From: Candidatus Companilactobacillus pullicola
Lineage (GTDB): Bacteria > Bacillota > Bacilli > Lactobacillales > Lactobacillaceae
NCBI GenBank assembly: GCA_019116025.1
Contig: DXCM01000024.1
Span: 1-64,000 of the forward strand
Direction: 5' to 3'
Length of the DNA: 64,000 nt
Every line of letters begins with the position of its first letter. The first letter of the stretch is position 1. Shown piece after piece: positions 8,392-17,016 of this stretch. Made by a program: the position numbers and the translations under genes. Below the pieces are notes generated by a model, which ran no database searches, was not told the origin of the DNA, and was given only the letters and a program-made list of their open reading frames with translations.

Positions 8392-9249
8392 ATGACAAAT
8401 ATAAATATTGATAGAAGATTAGCGGTGATTGTAGCGGTCGGATTGAATTTGATTATTTATTTGTTTTACCAAGTAGTTGTTATACGTGCTGATGATTTGA
8501 ATACGTCAGAAGTTAACTCGTCAAGCTCCGTGACCAATTTTTTGACACCAAGTACTGAACACGATAATAAAAGTAATTCTTCACTTGATGAATCAGTGGA
8601 TATCAGTGCGGATGTTAAAAAGGATAATATTTCAGATTATCTCAATGGTGTTATCTCTAATAAGGATATTAATATTTCCAATTTGACCAATAATGTCGTC
8701 TATGATGAGAAAACGGATAAATTTGTTATTCCAGCTGGTACTAGGGAATTTGAATTTCATTGGGATGCGAATTCCACAACTGATGGAAAAGAATATAGTG
8801 GAACCTATAAAGTTTATCTGAACAGTCATGATGTTGTTATGACGGCTGATCCTACAACTGGTGATAACAAGAATGATGTTAATGTGGATCAAAATACCAA
8901 GGTTCCTAACAAAAACTTGACTCAGGATTTGAAGGACAGTACTAATGCTGTGAATAAAGCCAATGAGCCGTCATTAGAAGACTCATTTCCTAAACGGGGC
9001 ACGATTATAATGTTTGGCAACGTCTACAGTATTTCAGGTCCGGTTGAGCCCAAAAAGAAACTAAGAATAGAATCGAGTTATAAATCTAGTATTGCTAAAT
9101 ACAATCCTAATTTTTTACAACCGAGTGTAAAAATGCTTCCTGAGGCGGGAAATAAGAGTGGTGATTTTCTAACAATTTTAGGGATGACGATTGGCATATT
9201 GACGGTAATTGTAATCGATATCAGGAAGACTCATCAATATGGCAAATAA
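8392..9249 (+). CDS. Secreted surface protein with LPEAG sorting-like tail
   Basis: I do not recognise the family. The 285-residue product has an N-terminal hydrophobic signal (AVIVAVGLNLIIYLFYQVVV) ending in RADD, a Ser/Asp-rich stretch, and a short beta-like segment (FEFHWDANSTTDGKEYSG…YLNSHD). The C-terminus is laid out like a sortase signal: LPEAG at 249-253, a hydrophobic span (FLTILGMTIGILTVIVI) and a charged tail RKTHQYGK. Alanine replaces the threonine of LPXTG, as in some lactobacillar sortase substrates. Cell-wall anchoring is therefore likely but inferred. The gene stands alone after a terminator. Confidence 0.65.
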   Translation: MTNINIDRRLAVIVAVGLNLIIYLFYQVVVIRADDLNTSEVNSSSSVTNFLTPSTEHDNKSNSSLDESVDISADVKKDNISDYLNGVISNKDINISNLTNNVVYDEKTDKFVIPAGTREFEFHWDANSTTDGKEYSGTYKVYLNSHDVVMTADPTTGDNKNDVNVDQNTKVPNKNLTQDLKDSTNAVNKANEPSLEDSFPKRGTIIMFGNVYSISGPVEPKKKLRIESSYKSSIAKYNPNFLQPSVKMLPEAGNKSGDFLTILGMTIGILTVIVIDIRKTHQYGK

Positions 9250-9353
9250 ATATTATTTTTTAGCGTTTATTTACGCTACAAATATTGAAATAACAGTGTT
9301 ACTTTGATAAAATTATATGCGGTTTACAATAATCATGAAAGAAGGAAACAGAA

Positions 9354-10088
9354 ATGTCAGGACATTCAAAATGGCATAACATCCAAGGTAGAAAAAATGC
9401 CCAAGATGCAAAACGTGGTAAAATCTTCCAAAAGCTGTCTCGTGAGTTATTCATGGCAGCTAAATCGGGTGGTGCCGATCCTAACGATAATGCTGCCCTT
9501 CGTTTAATCGTAGATAAAGCTCGTGCAGCTAATATGCCAAAGGACAACATCAAACGTGCCTTAGACAAGGCTGAAGGTGGCAGTGATGAACATTATGATG
9601 AAGTTACATACGAAGGCTATGCTCCAGGTGGAGTTGCAGTTTTAGTAGAAGCTTTAACAGATAACAAGAACAGAACTGCTTCTGCCGTACGTGTTGCATT
9701 TACCCGTAACGGAGGAAGCATGGGCTCAAGTGGTTCAGTTGCTTACATGTTCGACCGTAAAGGTTATATCGTCTTGGATCGTTCAAAGAATACTCAAGAT
9801 GAGGATACAGTTTTGATGGATATCATGGACTTAGGTGCCGATGATCTACAAACATCAGATGACGCTTATGAAATCTATACGGAAGCTAAAGAATTCGCAG
9901 CTGTTCGTGATGGTTTAATCGAAAAGGGTTATGAACTTGCCGATTCAGAATTGACAATGATTCCACAAAACACAACACCAGTTCCAGAAGAGAAAAAAGA
10001 ACAATTTCAACATATGATTGATCAACTTGAAGATGATGAAGATGTTTCAGAAGTTTATACTGCTGCTGCAGATGCTGATGATGAATAA
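9354..10088 (+). CDS. yebC: YebC/PmpR-family protein
   Basis: The 244-residue protein begins [22 protein letters not shown] and contains [16 protein letters not shown] and [11 protein letters not shown], the family hallmarks. Members have been described as DNA-binding transcriptional regulators and more recently as ribosome-associated factors that help translate proline-rich stretches. GAAAGGAAAC precedes the ATG. An overlapping short open frame that starts upstream is a frame shadow. It is followed by a strong bidirectional terminator shared with the convergent RpiR gene. Confidence 0.95.
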   Translation: MSGHSKWHNIQGRKNAQDAKRGKIFQKLSRELFMAAKSGGADPNDNAALRLIVDKARAANMPKDNIKRALDKAEGGSDEHYDEVTYEGYAPGGVAVLVEALTDNKNRTASAVRVAFTRNGGSMGSSGSVAYMFDRKGYIVLDRSKNTQDEDTVLMDIMDLGADDLQTSDDAYEIYTEAKEFAAVRDGLIEKGYELADSELTMIPQNTTPVPEEKKEQFQHMIDQLEDDEDVSEVYTAAADADDE

Positions 10089-10100
10089 TAAGTTCTTTAA

Positions 10101-10140
10101 CTAAAAAGATCGTAAACAATTTGTTTACGATCTTTTTTTG
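10101..10140. terminator. Bidirectional terminator between yebC and the RpiR gene
   Basis: A near-perfect stem (AAAAAGATCGTAAACA / TGTTTACGATCTTTTT) has T-runs on both strands. The stop codon of the minus-strand gene lies inside the stem. Confidence 0.9.
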
Positions 10141-11012
10141 TCGTCTGAAATATTATCAAGAATGTCATTGGAAGTTAGTTTTTCGTAGTTGCTCTGTAAT
10201 TTAATCAGGTTCTTTTTATAAGATTTAGCGTAGACAATGGCAAAAAGAGTATCCAATAAATATTCAAAGGTGATCTGTGAGGCAAAAGTGCTGACTTTGA
10301 AGATATTATATTCATTTTGAACGATTGAAATAGTTTGGGATGCATATTGAATCATCTGACTGTCGGGATTGCCAGTTATTAAAAGCGTTGGGACTTTTTG
10401 TTGATGTAAAAATTTGATCAGTTTTAGATAGTTGGAGCTGTTTCCGGTATAAGAGAGAAAGATGGCTAGATCATTTTCATTCAGATTAACTGAGGTCCAA
10501 GATTCATCGCTGTATTCTTCAGCTATAATGGCAAACTTATTGATTTTGACTAATTTGCTTTGAAATCCCCGGGCACGAATTTGAGTATCACCGATAGCAA
10601 AGAGGACTAGTCGATTACTATTCATAATTTTAGTGGCTGCAGCGGTTAATTCTTTTTCAGTTAATTGAGCTAAGGCTCTTTTGACGGCATTGATAGTTAA
10701 ATCAGAAATATTTTTAGCAATTTCAACGGCGGTATTCTCTGATGAAAAAGGGAAATTAGCATCAACGGCGTTCAGCTTGGTGATGTTTTGTTGCACATCT
10801 TTAGTGATGTCTTGGCGCATAGCTCGAAAGCCACTGTAGTCTAACTTTTGGGCGAAACGAACAATGGCAGAATGGGATGTGTAAGTCTTGGAAGCCAGGG
10901 TTTGAATGGACATAGTGGAAACGGCGGTTAAATTATTTTCGATGTATTTGGCAATTCGTTGTTCATTGTCAGTTAAATCTTGAACGTGAGTGATTCTATC
11001 TGAAAAAAGCAT
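10125..11012 (-). CDS. MurR/RpiR-family transcriptional regulator
   Basis: The 295-residue protein has an N-terminal RpiR-type helix-turn-helix (SIQTLASKTYTSHSAIVRFAQKLDYSGFRAMR, residues ~35-67). A C-terminal SIS sugar-phosphate-binding domain follows (LVLFAIGDTQIRARGFQSKL, then LAIFLSYTGNSSNYLKL). RpiR regulators sense phosphosugars. The divergent position beside two Gfo/Idh/MocA dehydrogenases, about 170 bases away, suggests that it controls them. That link is inferred. The stop overlaps the terminator shared with yebC. Confidence 0.9.
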   Translation of the reverse strand: MLFSDRITHVQDLTDNEQRIAKYIENNLTAVSTMSIQTLASKTYTSHSAIVRFAQKLDYSGFRAMRQDITKDVQQNITKLNAVDANFPFSSENTAVEIAKNISDLTINAVKRALAQLTEKELTAAATKIMNSNRLVLFAIGDTQIRARGFQSKLVKINKFAIIAEEYSDESWTSVNLNENDLAIFLSYTGNSSNYLKLIKFLHQQKVPTLLITGNPDSQMIQYASQTISIVQNEYNIFKVSTFASQITFEYLLDTLFAIVYAKSYKKNLIKLQSNYEKLTSNDILDNISDDKKRS

Positions 11013-11180
11013 GGGTAAATCTCCTTTGTACTGATTATAACGAATCTATTGAACATAATGTTTATGAGTTTGGTGTAATTAATATTTATTCTTGTTCATT
11101 GTGACCAGTTTCATGGCAAAAGGTTATCAAGAAATAATTTTGCCTGTAGAGTGTATTTATGGATACGAGGAGGAATTATT

Positions 11181-12224
11181 ATGAAAAAATTGACCATCGC
11201 ATATATCGGAAATGGGAAGAGTGCTAATCGATATCACTTGCCATTTTCATTAAAATTAAAGGATCAAATTAAAGTAAAAACAATCTATGCTCGTCATATT
11301 AGTCATGAAGTGTGGAAAAAAATTGACGGCATTCAGTATACAACTGATGTAAATGATATTTATAACGATCCCGAAATAGATTTAGTTGTTTTATCAGTTC
11401 CAGCAGGAGTCCATTACAAGCTCGCTAAAGAAGTTCTTGATCATAATAAGAATGTTCTAGTGGAGAAACCATTTACGGAAACAGAGGCTCAAGCCAGAGA
11501 ATTATTCCAATTGGCTAAGGAAAAACATTTGTTAATTCAATGTTACCAAAATCGTCGTTATGATTCTGATTTTCTGACCGTTCAGAAAGTAATTGAAAGT
11601 GGAAAACTTGGGGACATCTTAGAAATTGAATCGACGTATGACTATTTCCGTCCGTATATTCCTGAAGGTGAAAAAGAGTTTTCAGTTGGACATAGTTTCC
11701 TATACGGACATGCCTGCCATACATTAGATCAAATTATTTCATATTTTGGCAAAGCAGATAAGGTTCACTATGATATTCGTCAATTGTTGGGTAAAAATCG
11801 AATGAACGATTACTTTGATATTGACATGTATTACGGAATTATGAAAGTTTCAGTGAAATCGAGTTTTTTCAGGCTAGTACCTCGTCCTAGTTTCACTGTT
11901 TATGGTAAAAAAGGCGTTTTTGTGAAACAGGATATGGATCGTCAAGAAGTTGATTTAAAACATTTCTATATGCCAGATCATGCTGATTTTGGCTTGGATC
12001 GTCCAGAGGATTATGGAATGTTAACTTATCTGGATGACGATAATCAGTATCATCAGGAAAAAGTTGTTTCTGAAGTAGGCGATTATAGTCGTGTTTATCA
12101 AGGATTGTACGATGCCATTATTAACGGCCAACCAAAGACAGTTAAAGATGAAGAGACCATCTATCAAATGCACATGCTTGAAACTGGTATAAAAGAAATT
12201 ACGGAAGAAAAGGAGAATCAATAA
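11181..12224 (+). CDS. Gfo/Idh/MocA-family oxidoreductase 1
   Basis: This NAD(P)-dependent dehydrogenase acts on a sugar or cyclitol. The 347-residue protein has an N-terminal Rossmann domain (TIAYIGNGKSANRYHLPF) and the family EKP motif in VLVEKPFTE, whose Lys is catalytic. A C-terminal substrate domain follows. The start was set 10 codons inside the open frame, 6 bases after GAGGAGG. Its stop overlaps the next ATG by one base. The pair is probably one operon controlled by the divergent RpiR regulator. The substrate is unknown. Confidence 0.9.
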   Translation: MKKLTIAYIGNGKSANRYHLPFSLKLKDQIKVKTIYARHISHEVWKKIDGIQYTTDVNDIYNDPEIDLVVLSVPAGVHYKLAKEVLDHNKNVLVEKPFTETEAQARELFQLAKEKHLLIQCYQNRRYDSDFLTVQKVIESGKLGDILEIESTYDYFRPYIPEGEKEFSVGHSFLYGHACHTLDQIISYFGKADKVHYDIRQLLGKNRMNDYFDIDMYYGIMKVSVKSSFFRLVPRPSFTVYGKKGVFVKQDMDRQEVDLKHFYMPDHADFGLDRPEDYGMLTYLDDDNQYHQEKVVSEVGDYSRVYQGLYDAIINGQPKTVKDEETIYQMHMLETGIKEITEEKENQ

Positions 12225-13201
12225 TGAAATTAGCAATATTTGGAGCGGGAATGATCGTTAAGGACTTTCTCACAATGATTCATGATCTTCCTGAAATAGA
12301 ATTGACCGCCATTATGGGGACGCCTAAGGATTTACCAACGATGGAAGAATTGCAAAAGAACGATGGAATCAAGAAAATTTATACCGATGCAAAGGAGTGC
12401 TTAGCTGATCCAGAGATCGATACGGTCTATGTAGCACTACCTAATTTCTTACATTATCAGTTTTCAAAGATGGCTCTAGAAGTTGGAAAAAATGTTATTT
12501 GTGAAAAGCCATTTACATTGAATTCTACTCAATTAGAGGAGCTGAATAAGTTGGCTCAAGATAAGGATCTAATTTTAGTTGAAGCCATTACAAATCAATA
12601 CTTATCTAATTATCGATCCTTGAAGAATGCCTTACCAGAATTAGGTTCTTTAAAAGTAATTGAATGTAATTATTCACAGTATTCGCACCGTTATGACGCC
12701 TTTTTAGAAGGAAAAATTTTACCTGTTTTCGATCCTAAAAAGGGTGGTGGTGCCTTGATGGATTTGAATATTTACAACATTCATTTTGTTATTGGTTTAA
12801 TGGGTGTTCCTAAAGCAGTGCACTACTATGCTAATGTGACACGTGGAATTGATACTTCTGGTATTTTGGTACTCGACTATCCTGAAACTAAGGTGGTCTG
12901 CATCGCTGCTAAAGATTGTTCAGCTCAGGTTACTTCAACTATCCAGGGTAATAAAGGATCAATTGTCGTTGATGGACCAACGAACGTGATGAAAGATTAT
13001 AACGAACAATTAAATGGTGCCGAGTCTGAACAAGTAGATAAGAAAGTTCATCCACACCGTATGTATGAAGAGTTTAAAAACTTTAACCAAATGATTGAAC
13101 AACATGATACGAAAGCTGCTAGTGAAAGAATGCAACACAGCATGATCGTTATGAATGTCGTTGATGCGGCATTGAAAGATTCAGGAATTAAATTAGGCTA
13201 G
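12224..13201 (+). CDS. Gfo/Idh/MocA-family oxidoreductase 2
   Basis: This is a second, divergent member of the same family (325 residues) with the Rossmann start LAIFGAGMIVKDFL and the catalytic EKP motif in VICEKPFTL. The ATG overlaps the upstream stop (TAATG) and AAGGAG lies just before it, so the two are translationally coupled. Two dehydrogenases of this family in tandem are often used for successive oxidation and reduction in inositol or sugar conversions, but no kinase, isomerase or transporter accompanies them here to identify the substrate. Confidence 0.9.
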   Translation: MKLAIFGAGMIVKDFLTMIHDLPEIELTAIMGTPKDLPTMEELQKNDGIKKIYTDAKECLADPEIDTVYVALPNFLHYQFSKMALEVGKNVICEKPFTLNSTQLEELNKLAQDKDLILVEAITNQYLSNYRSLKNALPELGSLKVIECNYSQYSHRYDAFLEGKILPVFDPKKGGGALMDLNIYNIHFVIGLMGVPKAVHYYANVTRGIDTSGILVLDYPETKVVCIAAKDCSAQVTSTIQGNKGSIVVDGPTNVMKDYNEQLNGAESEQVDKKVHPHRMYEEFKNFNQMIEQHDTKAASERMQHSMIVMNVVDAALKDSGIKLG

Positions 13202-13237
13202 TTTCTCCTCCTTATTCAAATTTAAATAATAAATACG

Positions 13238-13305
13238 AACGGTCACTATTAAGATATCAAAGTATATATACATGCTTTGAGCACCTAGTAGTGGCCGTTT
13301 TTTAA
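13238..13305 (+). terminator. Terminator after the Gfo/Idh/MocA pair
   Basis: The stem AACGGTCACTA / TAGTGGCCGTT encloses a ~43-base AT-rich loop and is followed by a T-run. Confidence 0.7.
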
Positions 13306-13380
13306 TCTAAAATTTCTAAATATTGCTGAAAGCTTTTTTATCCTTTTCTTCGTAATTTTTACCTGAAAGGGGGTCATTCG

Positions 13381-14349
13381 ATGACAGCAGAATCGATGGT
13401 CAATAATTTGTTAACGGAAGCATGCATTAATAAAATCTCAGATATTTATTTTTTTCCACATGACAACTTCTATCATATCGAGGCCAGTAATTCTTTCCAG
13501 AATTATACAGTGGCTGATCTAACTAATGATGAAAGTTTTGCCATTATGAATTTTTTAAAGTTTAACGGAGGATTGGATGTTTCTGAACGTAGACGTTCAC
13601 AGAAGGGAGCTTTTAATTTTAATTATCAAAATAAGCGGATATTTATTCGAATTTCCGCAGTTGGTGATTTTCAGAATCGTGAGTCAATGGTAGTACGGTT
13701 AATTTATCCACAGGAATTTAACTCAGTGGTAGATGAAGAAATCATTCAGAAAATTCTGCCGATTGCTCAGCAAAAAGGAATGATGTTATTTTCCGGTCCG
13801 ATGGGTTCAGGGAAAACTTCTTTAATGTACACTTTGGGTCGTCAATTGAGTCTTACTAAAAAAGTTATGTGCATTGAAGATCCAATTGAAATTGTTGAAG
13901 ATAGTTTCTTGCAGTTACAAGTCAATGATGAGGCGGGAATGACCTATGAAGAGCTGATAAAAACGAGTTTACGTCATCGTCCAGAAGTATTGATCATAGG
14001 TGAAATCAGAGATAAGAAAACAGCACAGCAGGCCATTCAAGCGGCTCTGTGCGGCTATACCGTTATGTCAACGATTCATGGGAAATCCAAATATTCAATT
14101 TTACAGAGGTTACGTCAATTTGGCATTGATGAAATCGATATTTTGAATGGGATAAATCTTATTTCCTATCAGCGGCTAGTACCAACTTTTCAGGAATTAG
14201 AATTATTCATCGATACTTTGGATGCACCCCAAATTGAGAAATATTTAAAAGATGAAGTTGTCGATAAGCATTGGCAATCTATGTTGGAAGAAGCGTATCA
14301 GTGTGGTCGAATTGATCAAACTACTTATCAGGAATATATTTATGGCTAA
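13381..14349 (+). CDS. comGA: ComGA, competence pseudopilus assembly ATPase
   Basis: ComGA is the cytoplasmic secretion-type ATPase that drives assembly of the DNA-uptake pseudopilus. The 322-residue protein has the Walker A motif SGPMGSGKTSLMY (~137-149), the Asp box CIEDPIEI, and the Walker B/His region VLIIGEIRD…STIHGKS. The ATG follows AAAGGGGGT. It heads a tightly packed run of seven comG genes, and comGB starts inside its last codons (8-base overlap). The reading frame is intact. Late competence genes in lactobacilli depend on a competence sigma factor; I did not find a box I could assert. Confidence 0.95.
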   Translation: MTAESMVNNLLTEACINKISDIYFFPHDNFYHIEASNSFQNYTVADLTNDESFAIMNFLKFNGGLDVSERRRSQKGAFNFNYQNKRIFIRISAVGDFQNRESMVVRLIYPQEFNSVVDEEIIQKILPIAQQKGMMLFSGPMGSGKTSLMYTLGRQLSLTKKVMCIEDPIEIVEDSFLQLQVNDEAGMTYEELIKTSLRHRPEVLIIGEIRDKKTAQQAIQAALCGYTVMSTIHGKSKYSILQRLRQFGIDEIDILNGINLISYQRLVPTFQELELFIDTLDAPQIEKYLKDEVVDKHWQSMLEEAYQCGRIDQTTYQEYIYG

Positions 14350-15328
14350 AAAACTTACGATGGCGAAAAAAGCTGAGTATTTAATTTTGATTAGTAAACT
14401 CTTGAAGAATGGATTTTCACTGGGTGATTCAATTAATTGTCTTCGTTTGTTGGATGATAACGTGGGAGTATTCGAATTAATTTATCATGATTTACGTCAA
14501 GGGAAGATGATTTCTCAGTCATTGATCCATTTTAATTTACCCACCGTCGTTTATAACCAGTTGATCATTGCGCAAGACCACGGAAAATTGGCACAAGCTT
14601 TGGAACAGACTGGGATTTTGTTACAGGATCAGGCTAAACAGAAGAATAAATTCAAAGAATTGTTAGCTTATCCCTGCTTTATTTTGATGTTCTTAATAAC
14701 AATGTTAGTTGGAATGAAACTCTATATTGTGCCGCAATTGTCAGTTTCAGGTGGGGACAGCGCGATAAATCTGTTTCTAGGAGCAATCTTATTAGGATTA
14801 TTTTTAATAATTTTGGGTACAGTAGGCTTAATAATTTTTCTCAAGAGGAAGGATGAATATTCTCGAGCACTTTTTCTTGTGAAGCTACCTTCCGTGGGGA
14901 GAATTTATCAAAGCTTTTATTATTTCTTGATTCTGCAAGGATTAGGGATGCAGTTAGCCAACGGAATGAATCTGTACAGTATCTGTGAAAAGAATAACCA
15001 TTTTCAAAAAGGCTCTATTCAGGAACATCTAGCAGATAAATTCATTAATAGTTTGGTTGGTGGTAAAAGTCTCTTGTCATTGATTGAGCAGGAACCATTA
15101 TTGCCAAAACAGTTACAAATCATTTTACAGGCGGGAGAGAGTGGAACGGCATTAGCTCAAGATATTTTGTTAATGTCGGAATTAAAATTTGAAGAAACAC
15201 AACGTAATCTCAAAAAATTACTAGGATTAGTGCAACCAATTCTCTTTGCCATTATCGCGATTATTATCGTGGTGACTTATTTGATAGTTTTATTACCAAT
15301 TTATGGAATGATGAAAGGAATCTCATGA
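14342..15328 (+). CDS. comGB: ComGB, competence pseudopilus membrane platform
   Basis: ComGB is the polytopic inner-membrane platform of the type II secretion/type IV pilus family. The 328-residue product has two GspF-like halves with three hydrophobic spans (ILMFLITMLVGMKLYIV, LGAILLGLFLIILGTVGLIIF, and a C-terminal AIIAIIIVVTYLIVLLPIY). The start was placed at the ATG overlapping the end of comGA, giving MAKKLTMAKK, with AGGA upstream. The open frame extends 30 codons further but only within comGA. It overlaps comGC by 4 bases. Confidence 0.93.
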   Translation: MAKKLTMAKKAEYLILISKLLKNGFSLGDSINCLRLLDDNVGVFELIYHDLRQGKMISQSLIHFNLPTVVYNQLIIAQDHGKLAQALEQTGILLQDQAKQKNKFKELLAYPCFILMFLITMLVGMKLYIVPQLSVSGGDSAINLFLGAILLGLFLIILGTVGLIIFLKRKDEYSRALFLVKLPSVGRIYQSFYYFLILQGLGMQLANGMNLYSICEKNNHFQKGSIQEHLADKFINSLVGGKSLLSLIEQEPLLPKQLQIILQAGESGTALAQDILLMSELKFEETQRNLKKLLGLVQPILFAIIAIIIVVTYLIVLLPIYGMMKGIS

Positions 15329-15651
15329 TGAATAAAATAAGAAAAGGTTTTACTTTAATTGAAATGGTTATCGTTCTGTTCATAATTTCACTGTTGCTTT
15401 TGATTATGATTCCTAATTTAACGAAACAACGTGATAATGCCAATGAGAAATCAAATGAAGCTTTGCAGACCACAATCATTAATCAAGCTGAATTATATTC
15501 TGAGAACCATTCAGATGATGATGTAACCATAGATAATTTAAAAAAAGACAATTATATATCTGAAAAACAAGTTAAGAGATTATCAAATTTGAATTTGCAG
15601 AAAGATAAAGACACTGGAGAATGGACACTGGTAAAAGAGGCTTCACATTAA
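15325..15651 (+). CDS. comGC: ComGC, major competence pseudopilin
   Basis: The 108-residue prepilin has the processing site RKG|FTLIEMVIVLF (cut by the prepilin peptidase ComC after Gly) followed by a long N-terminal helix. ComGC forms the shaft of the DNA-uptake pseudopilus. Tandem ATGs at 15325 and 15328 are possible starts after AAAGGA. The sequence is intact, and its stop lies inside comGD (31-base overlap). Confidence 0.94.
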   Translation: MMNKIRKGFTLIEMVIVLFIISLLLLIMIPNLTKQRDNANEKSNEALQTTIINQAELYSENHSDDDVTIDNLKKDNYISEKQVKRLSNLNLQKDKDTGEWTLVKEASH

Positions 15652-16055
15652 TTGAAACGGTAATTGGTTTAGCAATTGTTTGCGGTCTGATTGCTGTATC
15701 AGTGTGGAAACTTAAAGATTATCAGGCTCAAATTGAAGAAAAAGAGGGACTAGAGTGGTTTAAAAATTCTTTTAAAAATGAGATGAATTATTCTTATCTT
15801 TATCATGAATACGCTGGATTAAGGATTAGAGAAAATAAAATTACTTTTATAAGATATGCAGCCAATGGCAAAACAATTTTTAAGAAGAAGACTTTGCCTA
15901 AAACCTTAAAAAATACTAATGGTCCTATAGATTACTTTATTGGGGAATCAGGACAATCAGGTCCTAGAACAATCATTTTTACATCTCAATTAACACACCG
16001 AAAATATGAATATCGAATTCAAATGGGATGGGGTGAAATCATTGAGAAGACGTAG
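15621..16055 (+). CDS. comGD: ComGD, minor pseudopilin
   Basis: The 144-residue prepilin-like protein has the leader MDTGKRG|FTLIETVIGLAIVCG. It is a minor pseudopilin thought to prime or cap the pilus. The start overlaps the end of comGC by 31 bases, with GGAGA just before it, and the C-terminus overlaps the start of comGE. Order and size match comGD of other Firmicutes. Confidence 0.9.
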   Translation: MDTGKRGFTLIETVIGLAIVCGLIAVSVWKLKDYQAQIEEKEGLEWFKNSFKNEMNYSYLYHEYAGLRIRENKITFIRYAANGKTIFKKKTLPKTLKNTNGPIDYFIGESGQSGPRTIIFTSQLTHRKYEYRIQMGWGEIIEKT

Positions 16056-16320
16056 TGGTTTTATTCTGGTTGAAGCTTTGACCTCTTTAACAATCTCTTT
16101 GATGATTATTTTTATGCTCTCAATCTGCGTTAGTGAACAGTTTAAATTGATCAATGAGTGGGAGCAGAGAGTCAACGCCCATAAAATAATTTTGTTGCAT
16201 TTAAAAAATAAGGACGTTCCCAATCAAGTAACGATAAAAAACAGAATTTACAATTATCAACAGATTGGAAATGTCTATCAAGTTAAGGTAAATAATCATG
16301 TCTATCAAGTCAAAAGTTAA
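16033..16320 (+). CDS. comGE: ComGE-like minor pseudopilin
   Basis: This short prepilin-like protein contains RRSGFILVEALTSLTISLMIIFML, with the conserved Glu five residues after the cleavage Gly. The start is uncertain. GTG at 16033 is used here, TTG at 16042 would sit better behind GGATGGGG, and ATG at 16006 is also in frame. Position between comGD and comGF supports the name; sequence in this family is poorly conserved. It overlaps comGF by 23 bases. Confidence 0.8.
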   Translation: MKSLRRRSGFILVEALTSLTISLMIIFMLSICVSEQFKLINEWEQRVNAHKIILLHLKNKDVPNQVTIKNRIYNYQQIGNVYQVKVNNHVYQVKS

Positions 16321-16771
16321 GCGAAAAGGTTTTGTTCTGTATGAATCTATTTTAGCGTTGATGATAACTTTAATGACCCTGGGTATTTTACAGCAGTCAT
16401 TATTAATAATGCGGACAGTACAGCACACTACTTTTAAAGATCAATTGCGTTGGCATGTGACTCAAGAAAAACTCCAAAGTGAGTTGGATCACGCCTTAAA
16501 AATAGATGAAATAACAAATAAACATATAATTTATACAAAACCGGAGTGGCTTGGCAAAAGTCATCCGGCTTTTGTTTTTGATATCTTTGGAAATGAGGGT
16601 AATAAAATGTTACGATATAAGACTGCTGTTGCTGGTGGACACGAACCCATTTTGATGAATCAGAAAGAAATTAAGATTGAAAAAGGTTCAAATTTAGTTA
16701 TCATAACAACAGTGAACAAAGCCGGTGAAAAATCTGAAATGTACTTAACGTTGGATGAACGAAAAATATAG
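16298..16771 (+). CDS. comGF: ComGF, minor pseudopilin
   Basis: The 157-residue protein has a prepilin-like N-terminus (VKRKGFVLYESILALMITLMTLG). A soluble C-terminal domain with the ComGF pattern follows (LQSELDHALKI…MLRYKTAVAGG). The ATG overlaps the end of comGE and is preceded by TAAGGT. It is intact, and comGG starts 17 bases before its stop. Confidence 0.88.
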   Translation: MSIKSKVKRKGFVLYESILALMITLMTLGILQQSLLIMRTVQHTTFKDQLRWHVTQEKLQSELDHALKIDEITNKHIIYTKPEWLGKSHPAFVFDIFGNEGNKMLRYKTAVAGGHEPILMNQKEIKIEKGSNLVIITTVNKAGEKSEMYLTLDERKI

Positions 16772-16964
16772 ACGAAGTGGCGCGGTTTTATTGAACAGTA
16801 TTTTAATATTATCGGTCGCAATTTTAGTCGTGGGATATACTAGTAATTTGATTGGTGAACAAATCTCGGGATACCGGCGTTTAGACGAGATTTATGAGCA
16901 ACAAATTAACAATAGTTTTAATAAAAGTAATAAAATATACTATTGTGAATTAACGAATCCTTGA
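16755..16964 (+). CDS. comGG: ComGG-like small pilin-operon protein
   Basis: The 69-residue protein has an N-terminal hydrophobic helix (SGAVLLNSILILSVAILVVGY) without the Glu of true prepilins, as is usual for ComGG, and a polar tail. It is the last small gene of the comG run and is named from position, since sequence alone would not identify it. It is shorter than typical ComGG (~100-125 residues) but shows no sign of a frameshift. Confidence 0.65.
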   Translation: MNEKYRRSGAVLLNSILILSVAILVVGYTSNLIGEQISGYRRLDEIYEQQINNSFNKSNKIYYCELTNP

Positions 16965-17016
16965 ATAAAATCGCTTACAACGTTAAAATTCTAATTATTA
17001 GGCAAAGAGGTTAACC

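Noticed and set aside
9257-9276. TAGCG/CGCTA hairpin after the LPEAG surface gene
   Set aside because: The stem is only 5 bp and no T-run follows, so it is too weak to call a terminator.
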